DNA of 64,000 nt from an uncultured Vibrio sp. Lineage in GTDB: Bacteria; Pseudomonadota; Gammaproteobacteria; Enterobacterales; Vibrionaceae. The stretch is from contig NZ_OY776223.1 in NCBI RefSeq assembly GCF_963675395.1, positions 2,480,001 through 2,544,000 of the forward strand. Reading direction: 5' to 3'. Positions 56,304 through 64,000 of the stretch are shown piece by piece; the stretch's first letter is position 1, and the number at the start of each line of letters is the position of its first letter. Position numbers and translations under genes: made by a program. The notes beneath the pieces were generated by a model that did not search any database, was not told the DNA's origin, and saw only the letters and a list, made by a program, of their open reading frames with translations.

Positions 56304-57599
56304 TTATTGTGCTTCAGCAGCCAGCGTTGCAAAACAGCGGTCTGCAGCTTCTAGCGTAGCGTCGATTTCTTTTCTGCCGTGAGCCAGAGATGTGAAGCTT
56401 GCTTCAAATGCTGAAGGCGCAAGGTAAACGCCATGATCCAGCATAAGGTGGAAGAAACGCTTAAAGCGCTCAACATCACATTTTGTTACGTCTTCGTAGC
56501 AGGTTACGCTCTCTTGATCGGTGAAGAAGAAGCCGAACATGCCACCCACTTGGTTCACTACCAATGGAATACCATGCTTTTCTGCCAGAGATTTAAAGCC
56601 ACTTGCTAGCTGCTTAGTTTTTGAAGCCAAACGTTTTTCATTGCCTTCTTCTTTTAGCAAGCTCAAACAGGCAAAACCTGCAGCCATCGCTACTGGGTTA
56701 CCAGATAGAGTACCTGCTTGATATACAGGACCTGTTGGTGCGACATATTGCATTACTTCTTTACGACCACCGAAAGCACCAACTGGCATACCGCCACCGA
56801 TCACTTTACCCAGCGTAGTTAGGTCTGGTTTGATGTTGTAGTGTGCTTGAGCACCGCCAAGTGCGACACGGAAGCCTGTCATTACTTCATCAAAAATCAG
56901 TAAAGCACCTTCTTGGTCACAGATTTCACGTAGGCCTTCATGGAAGCCTTCTACTGGCGGGATACAGTTCATGTTGCCTGCCACAGGCTCAACGATGATA
57001 CAAGCAATTTCACCCTTGTTTGCAGCAAACAGCTCGCGAACTGAGTCCAGATCGTTGAATGTTGCTGTTAGGGTATGTTTAGCAAAATCTGCTGGAACAC
57101 CAGGAGAGCTTGGTTGGCCAAGCGTCAACGCACCAGAGCCTGCTTTTACTAGCAAGCTATCAGCGTGACCATGGTAACAACCTTCGAATTTCATGATCTT
57201 GTCGCGGCCAGTGAAACCACGAGCAAGGCGAATCGCACTCATGGTTGCTTCTGTACCAGAGCTAACCATACGCAGTTGTTCCATTGATGGCACAAGTTCA
57301 GAAACCAGTTCAGCCATTGAAATTTCTAGCTCAGTTGGCGCGCCAAAGCTCAGACCACGTTGCGCAGCGTCGATCACCGCTTCACGAATTACAGCATGGT
57401 TGTGACCAAGGATCATTGGCCCCCAAGAACCGACGTAATCAATATACGCCTTACCATCGGCATCAAAAATCAGAGCACCGTCTGCTCGTTCGATAAATAG
57501 CGGAGAACCGCCTACGCCGTTGAATGCACGAACAGGTGAGTTTACACCGCCTGGAATGGTTTTCTGGGCTTTGTCATACAGTTCTGATGATTTGGTCAT
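56304..57599 (-). CDS. hemL: Glutamate-1-semialdehyde 2,1-aminomutase
   Basis: A 431-residue PLP enzyme making 5-aminolevulinate for haem synthesis by the C5 pathway. Lys265 in [11 protein letters not shown] binds [18 protein letters not shown] and the Asp of [12 protein letters not shown] are in place. I start at ATG 57599 ([20 protein letters not shown]), preceded by AGAGGA; the frame continues 14 codons upstream without a better start. It is divergent from erpA with 242 bases between them. Confidence 0.95.
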   Translation of the reverse strand: MTKSSELYDKAQKTIPGGVNSPVRAFNGVGGSPLFIERADGALIFDADGKAYIDYVGSWGPMILGHNHAVIREAVIDAAQRGLSFGAPTELEISMAELVSELVPSMEQLRMVSSGTEATMSAIRLARGFTGRDKIMKFEGCYHGHADSLLVKAGSGALTLGQPSSPGVPADFAKHTLTATFNDLDSVRELFAANKGEIACIIVEPVAGNMNCIPPVEGFHEGLREICDQEGALLIFDEVMTGFRVALGGAQAHYNIKPDLTTLGKVIGGGMPVGAFGGRKEVMQYVAPTGPVYQAGTLSGNPVAMAAGFACLSLLKEEGNEKRLASKTKQLASGFKSLAEKHGIPLVVNQVGGMFGFFFTDQESVTCYEDVTKCDVERFKRFFHLMLDHGVYLAPSAFEASFTSLAHGRKEIDATLEAADRCFATLAAEAQ

Positions 57600-57841
57600 G
57601 GGGTTATCCTCTTTTGATTGCTCGGACCAAGTGGTGCGCATTGTACCTAGCTATAATCAACTTAGAAACGTTTTGCTTAATTTATGTGTTGTTTCGCAAT
57701 GTAATTTTAACTATCCAATAAAAAGAATCGGCGGTGAATACTTGAACGAGTTGGTCAGGTATTAGATAATCGTATTTAATAAGCACAAATTTGACGTCTT
57801 GCTTCAGGCTCGACGCATTACACGAGTGAGAGAGGTTTTTC

Positions 57842-58183
57842 GTGAGCGAAGTAAACGTACCATTATCTTTTTCTGACGCTGCAGCATCTCGCGTTAAGGC
57901 GCTGATTGCAGAAGAAGAAAACCCAGCATTGAAATTGCGCGTATACATTACGGGTGGTGGCTGTAGCGGTTTCCAATACGGCTTCACTTTTGATGAAAAT
58001 GTAAATGATGGTGATACAACCATCGTAAACAGTGGCGTCACGCTGGTTGTTGACCCAATGAGTTTGCAATATCTTGTCGGCGGTATTGTTGATTACACCG
58101 AGGGCTTAGAGGGAGCACGCTTCTTCGTTAATAACCCGAATGCAACGACCACTTGTGGTTGTGGTGCATCATTCAGTGTTTAA
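57842..58183 (+). CDS. erpA: Iron-sulfur cluster insertion protein ErpA
   Basis: A 113-residue A-type carrier that delivers iron-sulfur clusters to targets such as IspG/IspH. Cluster ligands are Cys41 ([11 protein letters not shown]), Cys105 and Cys107 (TTCGCGASF), one position off the E. coli numbering. The start is GTG 57842 after AGAGAGG. Placement next to hemL is common in vibrios and enterics. Confidence 0.95.
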   Translation: MSEVNVPLSFSDAAASRVKALIAEEENPALKLRVYITGGGCSGFQYGFTFDENVNDGDTTIVNSGVTLVVDPMSLQYLVGGIVDYTEGLEGARFFVNNPNATTTCGCGASFSV

Positions 58184-58201
58184 TCTCTGATAACCTATTT
58201 C

Positions 58202-58233
58202 ACAAAGGCTGCATTTTTGCAGCCTTTGTTTTA
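58202..58233 (+). terminator. erpA terminator
   Basis: A perfect 12-base stem ACAAAGGCTGCA / TGCAGCCTTTGT with a TTTT loop is followed by TTTTA. Confidence 0.88.
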
Positions 58234-58345
58234 TTTACTGATAAATTTCCTGAAACTGCGACTGGGTTAAGAATCCAAGCCTTTACTATTTTCTTTTTAG
58301 AAAGTTAATTCGTACCATGAATCATTCGACTAAGATTAGTTTGTG

Positions 58346-58366
58346 TAATTAATTAATTAATTAATT
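58346..58366. repeat. Tetranucleotide tract (TAAT)n before the RND operon
   Basis: Five tandem TAAT units lie 32 bases before the start of the membrane-fusion protein gene, within the likely promoter region. Slippage could alter promoter spacing. Confidence 0.6.
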
Positions 58367-58397
58367 CTTCTCATATTGCTCACTGCAAGAGATTGTT

Positions 58398-59480
58398 ATG
58401 GCTAGCTTCTCATTTACGCGATTTTTCGCTGAACGACCTTATATCGTGTCGTTGTTAATTGTTTTATTGCTCTCTGTTTGGTTAGGGCTTGGTTCGTTGC
58501 AAGCCGATGATGTACCGCCACAGAGCACATCGCAAGATATCCCTCTGGCGAAAGTCTCCTATCAAACATTTACCGCGAAAAATACCTATAAAGCGATCGA
58601 ATTGTACGGTCGAACCGCGCCGGACAGGCTGGCGAATCTCGGTGCAGAAATTGCCGGTAAGATCATTGCTCTCAAGGTTGAAAAAGGTCAGTCAGTAAAG
58701 CAAGGGCAATTGATAGCGCAAATAGATAAAGGCGCTCTCGAGATTCAATTGGAGCGAGCACGTTCATTGCTCAAAGTCCGTGAAAAAGAATTTAACGCGG
58801 CTCAGTCGTTAAAGAATAAAGGCCTGCAAGGGGAGGTTGCGTTTAGCAGTGCACAAGCTTCTTTAGTGGAAGCCCGAGCACAAGTAACAAACGCTCAAAT
58901 CGCATTGAGAAACACCAATGTAACCGCGCCTTTCAGTGGAATTCTTGACCATCTCTTTATAGAAACGGGCGATTTTGTCGGTGTTGGCGATCCGGTTGCG
59001 ACCATTATCGATTTAACCAACTTAGTGATTGAGGCGGATGTCAGTGAGCGTCACATTCAGGACTTGTCGTTAAATCAACCTGCAAAAGTGAAGTTTATTT
59101 CTGGTGAAACGGTGAAAGGTAAGGTGAGCTATATTTCACGGGTTTCCTCACCAGCAACCAATACTTTCCCTATTGAAATTCTATTACCAAACCCGCAACA
59201 GTCGATTCCTGCGGGGATCAGTACCGAAGTTGATTTAAACCTCAAACAGCAACCGGCGATTAAGTTAACCCCAGCAATGCTTGCTCTCGATGAAGCGGGT
59301 AATTTAGGTGTCAAAACCTTAGAAAATCATAAGGTTAAGTTTATCCCCATTCAGTTGGTTAAAGCTGAGCAAGACGGCGTTTGGCTGACAGGGCTAGGGG
59401 ATGTAGTCGACATTATCACCACTGGTCAGGGTTTTGTGCGTGATGGCGATGAAGTAATTGCCGTTAAGCAAGAATTGTAA
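58398..59480 (+). CDS. RND efflux pump, periplasmic membrane-fusion subunit
   Basis: A 360-residue HlyD/AcrA-type adaptor. An N-terminal membrane anchor or uncleaved signal (about 16-36) is followed by the lipoyl half-motifs (AGKIIALKVEKGQSVKQGQL, later VTAPFSGILDHLFIETGD), the helical hairpin (about 110-165) and beta-barrel domains. It lies 11 bases before the pump gene. No outer-membrane channel gene is present, so a shared TolC is expected. The locus corresponds by position to a V. cholerae RND pair named vexLM, as I recall; substrate is unknown. Confidence 0.9.
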   Translation: MASFSFTRFFAERPYIVSLLIVLLLSVWLGLGSLQADDVPPQSTSQDIPLAKVSYQTFTAKNTYKAIELYGRTAPDRLANLGAEIAGKIIALKVEKGQSVKQGQLIAQIDKGALEIQLERARSLLKVREKEFNAAQSLKNKGLQGEVAFSSAQASLVEARAQVTNAQIALRNTNVTAPFSGILDHLFIETGDFVGVGDPVATIIDLTNLVIEADVSERHIQDLSLNQPAKVKFISGETVKGKVSYISRVSSPATNTFPIEILLPNPQQSIPAGISTEVDLNLKQQPAIKLTPAMLALDEAGNLGVKTLENHKVKFIPIQLVKAEQDGVWLTGLGDVVDIITTGQGFVRDGDEVIAVKQEL

Positions 59481-59491
59481 GTGGGGGTGAT

Positions 59492-62400
59492 ATGTTAAGT
59501 TTGATCGACGCCGCCTTATCGCGTACCCGTACCATGATGGTATTGCTGGTCTTTGTTCTGATTTCTGGCGTGCTTACCTACCTGACGATTCCGAAAGAAT
59601 CGAGTCCAGATATCACTATCCCAATTATCTATGTGTCGGTTAGCCACCAAGGCATCTCACCTACCGACGCTGAGCGTTTGCTCGTTCGCCCGATAGAGCA
59701 AGAGCTGCGCTCTATTGAAGGTGTTAAAGAGATGACCGCAACGGCGTCAGAAGGGCACGCGTCGGTGGTGCTGGAGTTTAGCGTCGGTGTTGACCTTGAC
59801 CGAGCGATGGCTGAGGTGCGTGATGCGGTTGACTTGGCCAAGCCTAAACTTCCCGCCGATAGTGATGAGCCTACCGTTAATGAAGTGACATTAGCCTCTG
59901 AAGAGCCCGCTTTATCAGTTGTGCTATACGGCACTGTCTCGGAAAGAACCGCCGTGCACCTTGCACGTCAATTACGAGACAAACTGGAAAGCTATCGACA
60001 AATTTTGGAAGTCGACATAGCTGGTGACCGTGAAGATATTGTCGAGATCATTGTCGATCCGCTTTTAATGGAAAGCTATGGCTTGGATCAGGCCGATATA
60101 TACAACCTGATCGCATTAAATAACCGCGTGGTAGCTGCGGGATTTGTTGACACTGGTTACGGCCGCTTTTCGGTCAAAGTTCCGTCGGTTTTTGATTCGC
60201 TAAAAGACGTGCTTGAGTTGCCGGTTAAAGTTGATGGTAAGCAGGTGATTACTTTTGGTGATGTCGCGACGGTAAGGCGTGCGTTCCGTGACCCGGAAAG
60301 TTACGCACGCTTGGACGGTAAGTCTGCGATTGTCCTTGATGTAAAAAAACGTGCAGGTGAAAACATCATTGAGACAGTAGAGCTGATCAAAGCGGTGATG
60401 ACGGAAGCGCAGAGTCGGGAACAATGGCCGGATAACCTACTGGTAAAATACACCTGGGACCAGTCAGATGATGTCAAGATGATGCTCAACGACCTGCAGA
60501 ACAATATTTTGTCGGCGATCATTTTGGTCGTCATTGTCATTATCGCAATCCTCGGTGTTCGTACCGCATTGTTGGTCGGCATTTCGATCCCCGGCTCATT
60601 CCTGACAGGTTTGCTGGTACTGGCTGTGTTTGGCCTGACAGTGAACATTATCGTATTGTTCTCGCTGATTATGGCGGTTGGCATGTTGGTCGATGGGGCG
60701 ATTGTGGTCACCGAGTTTGCCGACCGACGTATGCAAGAAGGGACGCCGCGTAAAGAAGCGTATCGGGATGCAGCGAAACGTATGGCGTGGCCAATCACCG
60801 CCTCTACAGCGACCACTCTGGCTGCTTTTGCGCCGTTGTTATTCTGGCCAGACGTCACGGGCGAGTTCATGAGGTACCTTCCGCTGACGTTGATCGCGAC
60901 GTTGGCCGCTTCGTTGGCGATGGCCCTGTTATTCGTGCCTGTGCTGGGTAGTCTGATCGGTAAACCGCAAAATATCTCGCCGATACAACACGAGAAAATG
61001 CTTGCTCTACAGGAAGGCGACTACGACAAAGCTACGGGAATTATCAAGCTGTATTACCACTCGTTAAATGTCGCGTTGCGTCACCCGTTAAAGATCTTGC
61101 TGAGTGCAATCTTACTCTCGGTTGCCGTCGGTTTTACTTACGTTAAAGCGGGATTAGGTGCGGAGTTTTTCCCTGAAGTAGACCCGCCATTTTTTACGGT
61201 TAAAGTACGCTCCTATGGCGATTTATCTATCGATGAGAAAGACCGAATCATGCGCAATGTTGAATCGGTGATGTTAGGGCATGACGAGTTTGAAAGCGTC
61301 TATACCAAAACAGGTGGCGACGATGAGATTGGTTTAATCCAGATCACGCTTGTGGATTGGCAGTATCGCCGTAAGGTGAAAACTATTATTGATGAACTAA
61401 AACAAACCACAGACCAGTACGCTGGAGTGGAAATTGAGTACAAGTTTCCTGAAGCGGGTCCACCAACCGAGCACGACTTAGTGATTGAAATGTCAGGTTC
61501 AACGCTAAGTGGTCTAGACGAAGGTGCCAAAATGGTTCGTCATTGGGCAGAGGTTTATCCTGCCTTTACCAATATCAGTGATAACTCGAGTAAAGACGGT
61601 ATTGACTGGCAGATCGATATTCGCCGCGATGACGCCGCGCGTTTTTTAGCAGATGCAACACTGGTTGGAAACACGGTGCAGTTTGTCACTAATGGCTTAA
61701 AATTGGGCGACTACCTGCCCGATGACTCGACTGAGGAAGTCGACATATTGGTTCGCTACCCAGAAGATAAGCGTGATATTGGCCGCTTTGATCAATTGCG
61801 AGTTAAAACCGCTGCCGGGCTGGTTCCGATCACTAACTTCGCCAGCATTATTCCTGAACATAAACAGGATACGATCCGTCGTGTTGATGGGCACAGGGTG
61901 ATCAGTGTATTTGCGGATATCAGAGAAGGCCATAACCTGGCGCTTGAATTACCGAAAGTAGAAGCGGCGCTAAAAGCGTTAGCTTTGCCAGAGGGCATCG
62001 AGTTTAAGATCCGTGGTCAGAACGAAGAGCAGGAAAACTCCTCTGCGTTTTTGCTCAACGCATTTATCGTGGCGTTGGTGGGGATGGCGTTGATCTTAAT
62101 TACCCAGTTCAATAGTTTCTACCAAGCGTTTCTTATCCTCAGTGCAGTGCTGTTTTCGACGGTTGGGGTGTTCGCGGGTTTGTTGATCTTCCAGAAACCG
62201 TTCGGTGTGATCATGTCGGGTATCGGTGTCATTGCGTTGGCGGGGATTGTGGTGAACAACAATATCGTCTTGATCGACACATACAACCAGCTACTCAAAC
62301 GCGGGTTGGATAAGCGTGATGCGATACTGAGAACTGGTGTACAGCGTTTGCGTCCAGTACTACTTACGACGGTCACGACGATTCTAGGCTTGCTGCCAAT

Positions 62401-62614
62401 GGTGTTGGAAATGAACATTGATTTGATAAACCAGAAAGTCGAGTTTGGTGCACCAAGCACCCAGTGGTGGTCTCAGTTAGCCACTGCTGTTTCTGGTGGG
62501 CTCGCTTTTGCAACACTACTGACGCTGGTTTTAACGCCTTGCCTACTTATGCTTGGGAAAGAGCATCTATCTGATGAGGGAAAAATGGTAGGCAAAGGGA
62601 AAGAGGTGACATAA
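59492..62614 (+). CDS. RND family efflux pump, inner-membrane transporter
   Basis: A 1040-residue proton-driven transporter with 12 membrane helices and two large periplasmic loops (about 35-330 and 555-855). Membrane helix 4 has VGMLVDGAIVVTEFAD: Asp401 is present but the second acidic residue of the AcrB Asp-Asp pair is Gly. TM1 has the start LIDAALSRTRTMMVLL, and GIVVNNNIVLIDTYNQLLKRG is a helix-10 signature. It differs from AcrB and is closer to the wider HAE1/CzcA-like group. Its ribosome site is GGGGGTG, and it is co-transcribed with the adaptor. Confidence 0.9.
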   Translation: MLSLIDAALSRTRTMMVLLVFVLISGVLTYLTIPKESSPDITIPIIYVSVSHQGISPTDAERLLVRPIEQELRSIEGVKEMTATASEGHASVVLEFSVGVDLDRAMAEVRDAVDLAKPKLPADSDEPTVNEVTLASEEPALSVVLYGTVSERTAVHLARQLRDKLESYRQILEVDIAGDREDIVEIIVDPLLMESYGLDQADIYNLIALNNRVVAAGFVDTGYGRFSVKVPSVFDSLKDVLELPVKVDGKQVITFGDVATVRRAFRDPESYARLDGKSAIVLDVKKRAGENIIETVELIKAVMTEAQSREQWPDNLLVKYTWDQSDDVKMMLNDLQNNILSAIILVVIVIIAILGVRTALLVGISIPGSFLTGLLVLAVFGLTVNIIVLFSLIMAVGMLVDGAIVVTEFADRRMQEGTPRKEAYRDAAKRMAWPITASTATTLAAFAPLLFWPDVTGEFMRYLPLTLIATLAASLAMALLFVPVLGSLIGKPQNISPIQHEKMLALQEGDYDKATGIIKLYYHSLNVALRHPLKILLSAILLSVAVGFTYVKAGLGAEFFPEVDPPFFTVKVRSYGDLSIDEKDRIMRNVESVMLGHDEFESVYTKTGGDDEIGLIQITLVDWQYRRKVKTIIDELKQTTDQYAGVEIEYKFPEAGPPTEHDLVIEMSGSTLSGLDEGAKMVRHWAEVYPAFTNISDNSSKDGIDWQIDIRRDDAARFLADATLVGNTVQFVTNGLKLGDYLPDDSTEEVDILVRYPEDKRDIGRFDQLRVKTAAGLVPITNFASIIPEHKQDTIRRVDGHRVISVFADIREGHNLALELPKVEAALKALALPEGIEFKIRGQNEEQENSSAFLLNAFIVALVGMALILITQFNSFYQAFLILSAVLFSTVGVFAGLLIFQKPFGVIMSGIGVIALAGIVVNNNIVLIDTYNQLLKRGLDKRDAILRTGVQRLRPVLLTTVTTILGLLPMVLEMNIDLINQKVEFGAPSTQWWSQLATAVSGGLAFATLLTLVLTPCLLMLGKEHLSDEGKMVGKGKEVT

Positions 62615-62649
62615 TTCGCCTAATGCAGTCACTTAAGGGTTTCTATAAG

Positions 62650-62782
62650 GTCATTCCAGCGAGCCTTAGCAAGACTAGGAATCTAGTATCAGCGCGCTGA
62701 GAATATAAAGAAATACCTTTGATAACAAAGTACTCGGATAGAAGATCCTGAATCACGCTCCTTCGTCGCGGTTCAGGATGAC
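62650..62782. repeat. 133-bp palindromic repeat unit, copy 2
   Basis: Same orientation, same length and same end arms as the copy at 754-886: GTCATTCC, GAGCCTTAGC, AGGAATCT, then AGATCCTGAATCACGCTCC, TTCGTCGC and GGATGAC. The right arm has a clearer inner stem ATCCTGAA / TTCAGGAT. Like copy 1 it sits between convergent genes (RND pump and M23 peptidase). Confidence 0.7.
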
Positions 62783-62858
62783 GGTTGACTGGAGTATTCT
62801 GTTTGTTGTTAACGGATTGGCATTAGACATCACTCGCCTCTTTCCCTGTTCTACTCGT

Positions 62859-64000
62859 TTATTTCATAGTTAACAGTTGGCTGTAACGATCAAGCTTAGC
62901 CATGTTGATTTTTGCATTCGCCAAAAAGGTTTGTCTCGCTTGCCCTGTTAACGATTTTGACTGAGGCAAGTTAACCGTACGCGGGTTCTTGTGTACTCCG
63001 TTTACTAGGAACTCGTAATGCAGGTGGGGGCCGGTAACACGGCCCGTACCGCCTAAGGTACCGATGGTTTGGCCCTGTTTTACACGTTGACCTGTTTTGA
63101 CGGTGCGCTTGGTTAGGTGTAAATACTTAGTGATGTAGGTGTTACTGTGTTTAATGAACACGTAATTACCATTAAATTTGTTGTATGACGATTTTTGCAC
63201 AATGCCATCACCAGCAGCCCAAATAGGCGTACCAACAGGTGCAGCATAGTCGGTTCCTCGGTGAGGACGAACTTTACCTGTCACCGGGTGTAGGCGACGA
63301 GGGTTAAAGTTGGAACTTACACGACGAAAATCCAACGGCGCGCGTAAAAAGGCTTTCTTCATTGCTCGGCCATTTTCATCGTAATACTTACCGGATTTCT
63401 CATCCAGAATTGCCGTGAAGGTATCACCCTGATTTTTGAAAACAGCCGCAATGATCTTTCCTCGGCCAATCACTTCCCCTTCAACAACTTCTTCCTGATA
63501 TAGCACTCGGAAAGTGTCGTTCTTACGAATATCTAGCGCAAAATCGATATCCCAGCCAAAAATACCAGCTAACTCCATGATCTGGTTCGCGTTTAAGCCT
63601 GAAGAAATGCCCGCATTCCAGAAGTTAGATTTGATGGTCGCTTCTGCGAAGTTGTATTGATAATCGACCTCTTTTTTATCGATTTCAGATACGTAGTTGC
63701 CATTTTGTAGCTTGATTCGGAAGGTTTCGAAAGCGCTTAAGGTACGTCGTAATTGAACTAAGTTGTTATTTTCATCAAAACCGAATTGCAGCCTGTCGCC
63801 TGGTCGAAGACGTGTTAACTGCTTTTCCACTTCTTTGTCTGAGGAAACCAGCTCATGCAGAATACGTGCAGATAAGCCGACACGGTTAAAGAGAATGGCG
63901 GCACTTTCGCCGTTTTTGACGTTGTATGTTTCCCAGCGCAAAACGGACGAGAATGTGGAAGAGGTTCCGTTTAATGTCGTCAATTCCATAGAAATTGGCA
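62859..64000 (-). CDS. M23 family peptidoglycan DD-endopeptidase, C-terminal part
   Basis: The gene enters from the right edge; the frame is still open at base 64000, so the internal ATG at 63989 is probably not the true start. The visible part has an OapA/LysM-like N-terminal domain (YNVKNGESAAILFNRVGLSA), a linker domain, and the M23 LytM domain with zinc ligands in HRGTDYAAPVG (His and Asp) and GPHLHYEFLVNG (His-x-His). This order matches MepM/ShyA-type enzymes that cut peptide crosslinks to allow wall growth. All catalytic residues are intact. Confidence 0.9.
   Translation of the reverse strand, partial: PISMELTTLNGTSSTFSSVLRWETYNVKNGESAAILFNRVGLSARILHELVSSDKEVEKQLTRLRPGDRLQFGFDENNNLVQLRRTLSAFETFRIKLQNGNYVSEIDKKEVDYQYNFAEATIKSNFWNAGISSGLNANQIMELAGIFGWDIDFALDIRKNDTFRVLYQEEVVEGEVIGRGKIIAAVFKNQGDTFTAILDEKSGKYYDENGRAMKKAFLRAPLDFRRVSSNFNPRRLHPVTGKVRPHRGTDYAAPVGTPIWAAGDGIVQKSSYNKFNGNYVFIKHSNTYITKYLHLTKRTVKTGQRVKQGQTIGTLGGTGRVTGPHLHYEFLVNGVHKNPRTVNLPQSKSLTGQARQTFLANAKINMAKLDRYSQLLTMK

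Noticed and set aside
57600..57641. Longer hemL start at 57641
   Set aside because: ATG 57599 has AGAGGA upstream and matches the usual HemL N-terminus.
58346..58366. Possible CRISPR or origin-type repeat
   Set aside because: It is only a 4-base tandem tract with no spacers, DnaA boxes or cas genes.

Overview
The window reads as a piece of chromosome I of a marine Vibrio. Many genes have close Vibrio homologues (a LuxR/HapR/OpaR-type quorum regulator, ChiS, chitobiose phosphorylase, GspK). Their order, from the quorum regulator and hpt through pan, pcnB, dksA, hrpB, mrcB, acnB, glnK-amtB, fbpABC, the chitin operon, chiS, hemL and erpA to an RND pump, follows the VC0583 to VC0630 stretch of V. 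cholerae as I remember it. I could not run an alignment and do not name a species. No tRNA, rRNA, prophage, insertion sequence or CRISPR array was seen.

Layout. 1-2414: the 3' end of lpdA, a quorum-sensing TetR-type regulator (luxR homologue) with a candidate Qrr small-RNA site in its leader, and hpt. 2539-10139: an inorganic-carbon block. It holds a LysR regulator divergent from dabB-dabA (an energy-coupled CO2/bicarbonate accumulation system), a beta-carbonic anhydrase, and a divergent SulP anion transporter of the bicarbonate-transporting kind. 10445-12136: an ABC-2 exporter pair. 12206-18125: a minus-strand housekeeping run (panC, panB, folK, pcnB, gluQ, dksA, sfsA). 18193-28345: hrpB, mrcB, a type Vd patatin autotransporter and acnB. 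28506-30660: yacL, then a nitrogen-regulated glnK-amtB pair with a sigma-54 promoter. 30819-34680: a Fur-type ferric iron ABC importer.

34786-49291: a ten-gene minus-strand operon for chitin oligosaccharides. Chitobiose is bound in the periplasm, imported by a peptide-type ABC transporter, and split in the cytoplasm by phosphorolysis (ChbP), hexosaminidase (GH20) and glucosaminidase (GH9). The products are taken up by glucosamine kinase and a sugar-phosphate mutase. The sensor kinase gene chiS lies upstream, separated by 0.87 kb that carries candidate regulatory repeats and a CRP-like site. 53778-64000: rsmC, an AI-2E/PerM family membrane protein, an unlisted 38-residue membrane protein, hemL, erpA, an RND efflux pair, and the 3' part of an M23 peptidoglycan endopeptidase gene that runs off the window.

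The most notable signals are the DAB carbon-uptake genes placed next to carbonic anhydrase and SulP in a heterotroph; a hairpin-covered ribosome site and a 7-codon leader ORF overlapping the acnB start; a 15-codon leader ORF in frame with an iron permease gene and separated from it by one UAG; a terminator-like dyad that matches an NtrC site upstream of glnK; a 28-bp perfect palindrome with a LacI-family operator core inside rsmC and upstream of chiS; and two 133-bp repeat units, both between convergent genes.
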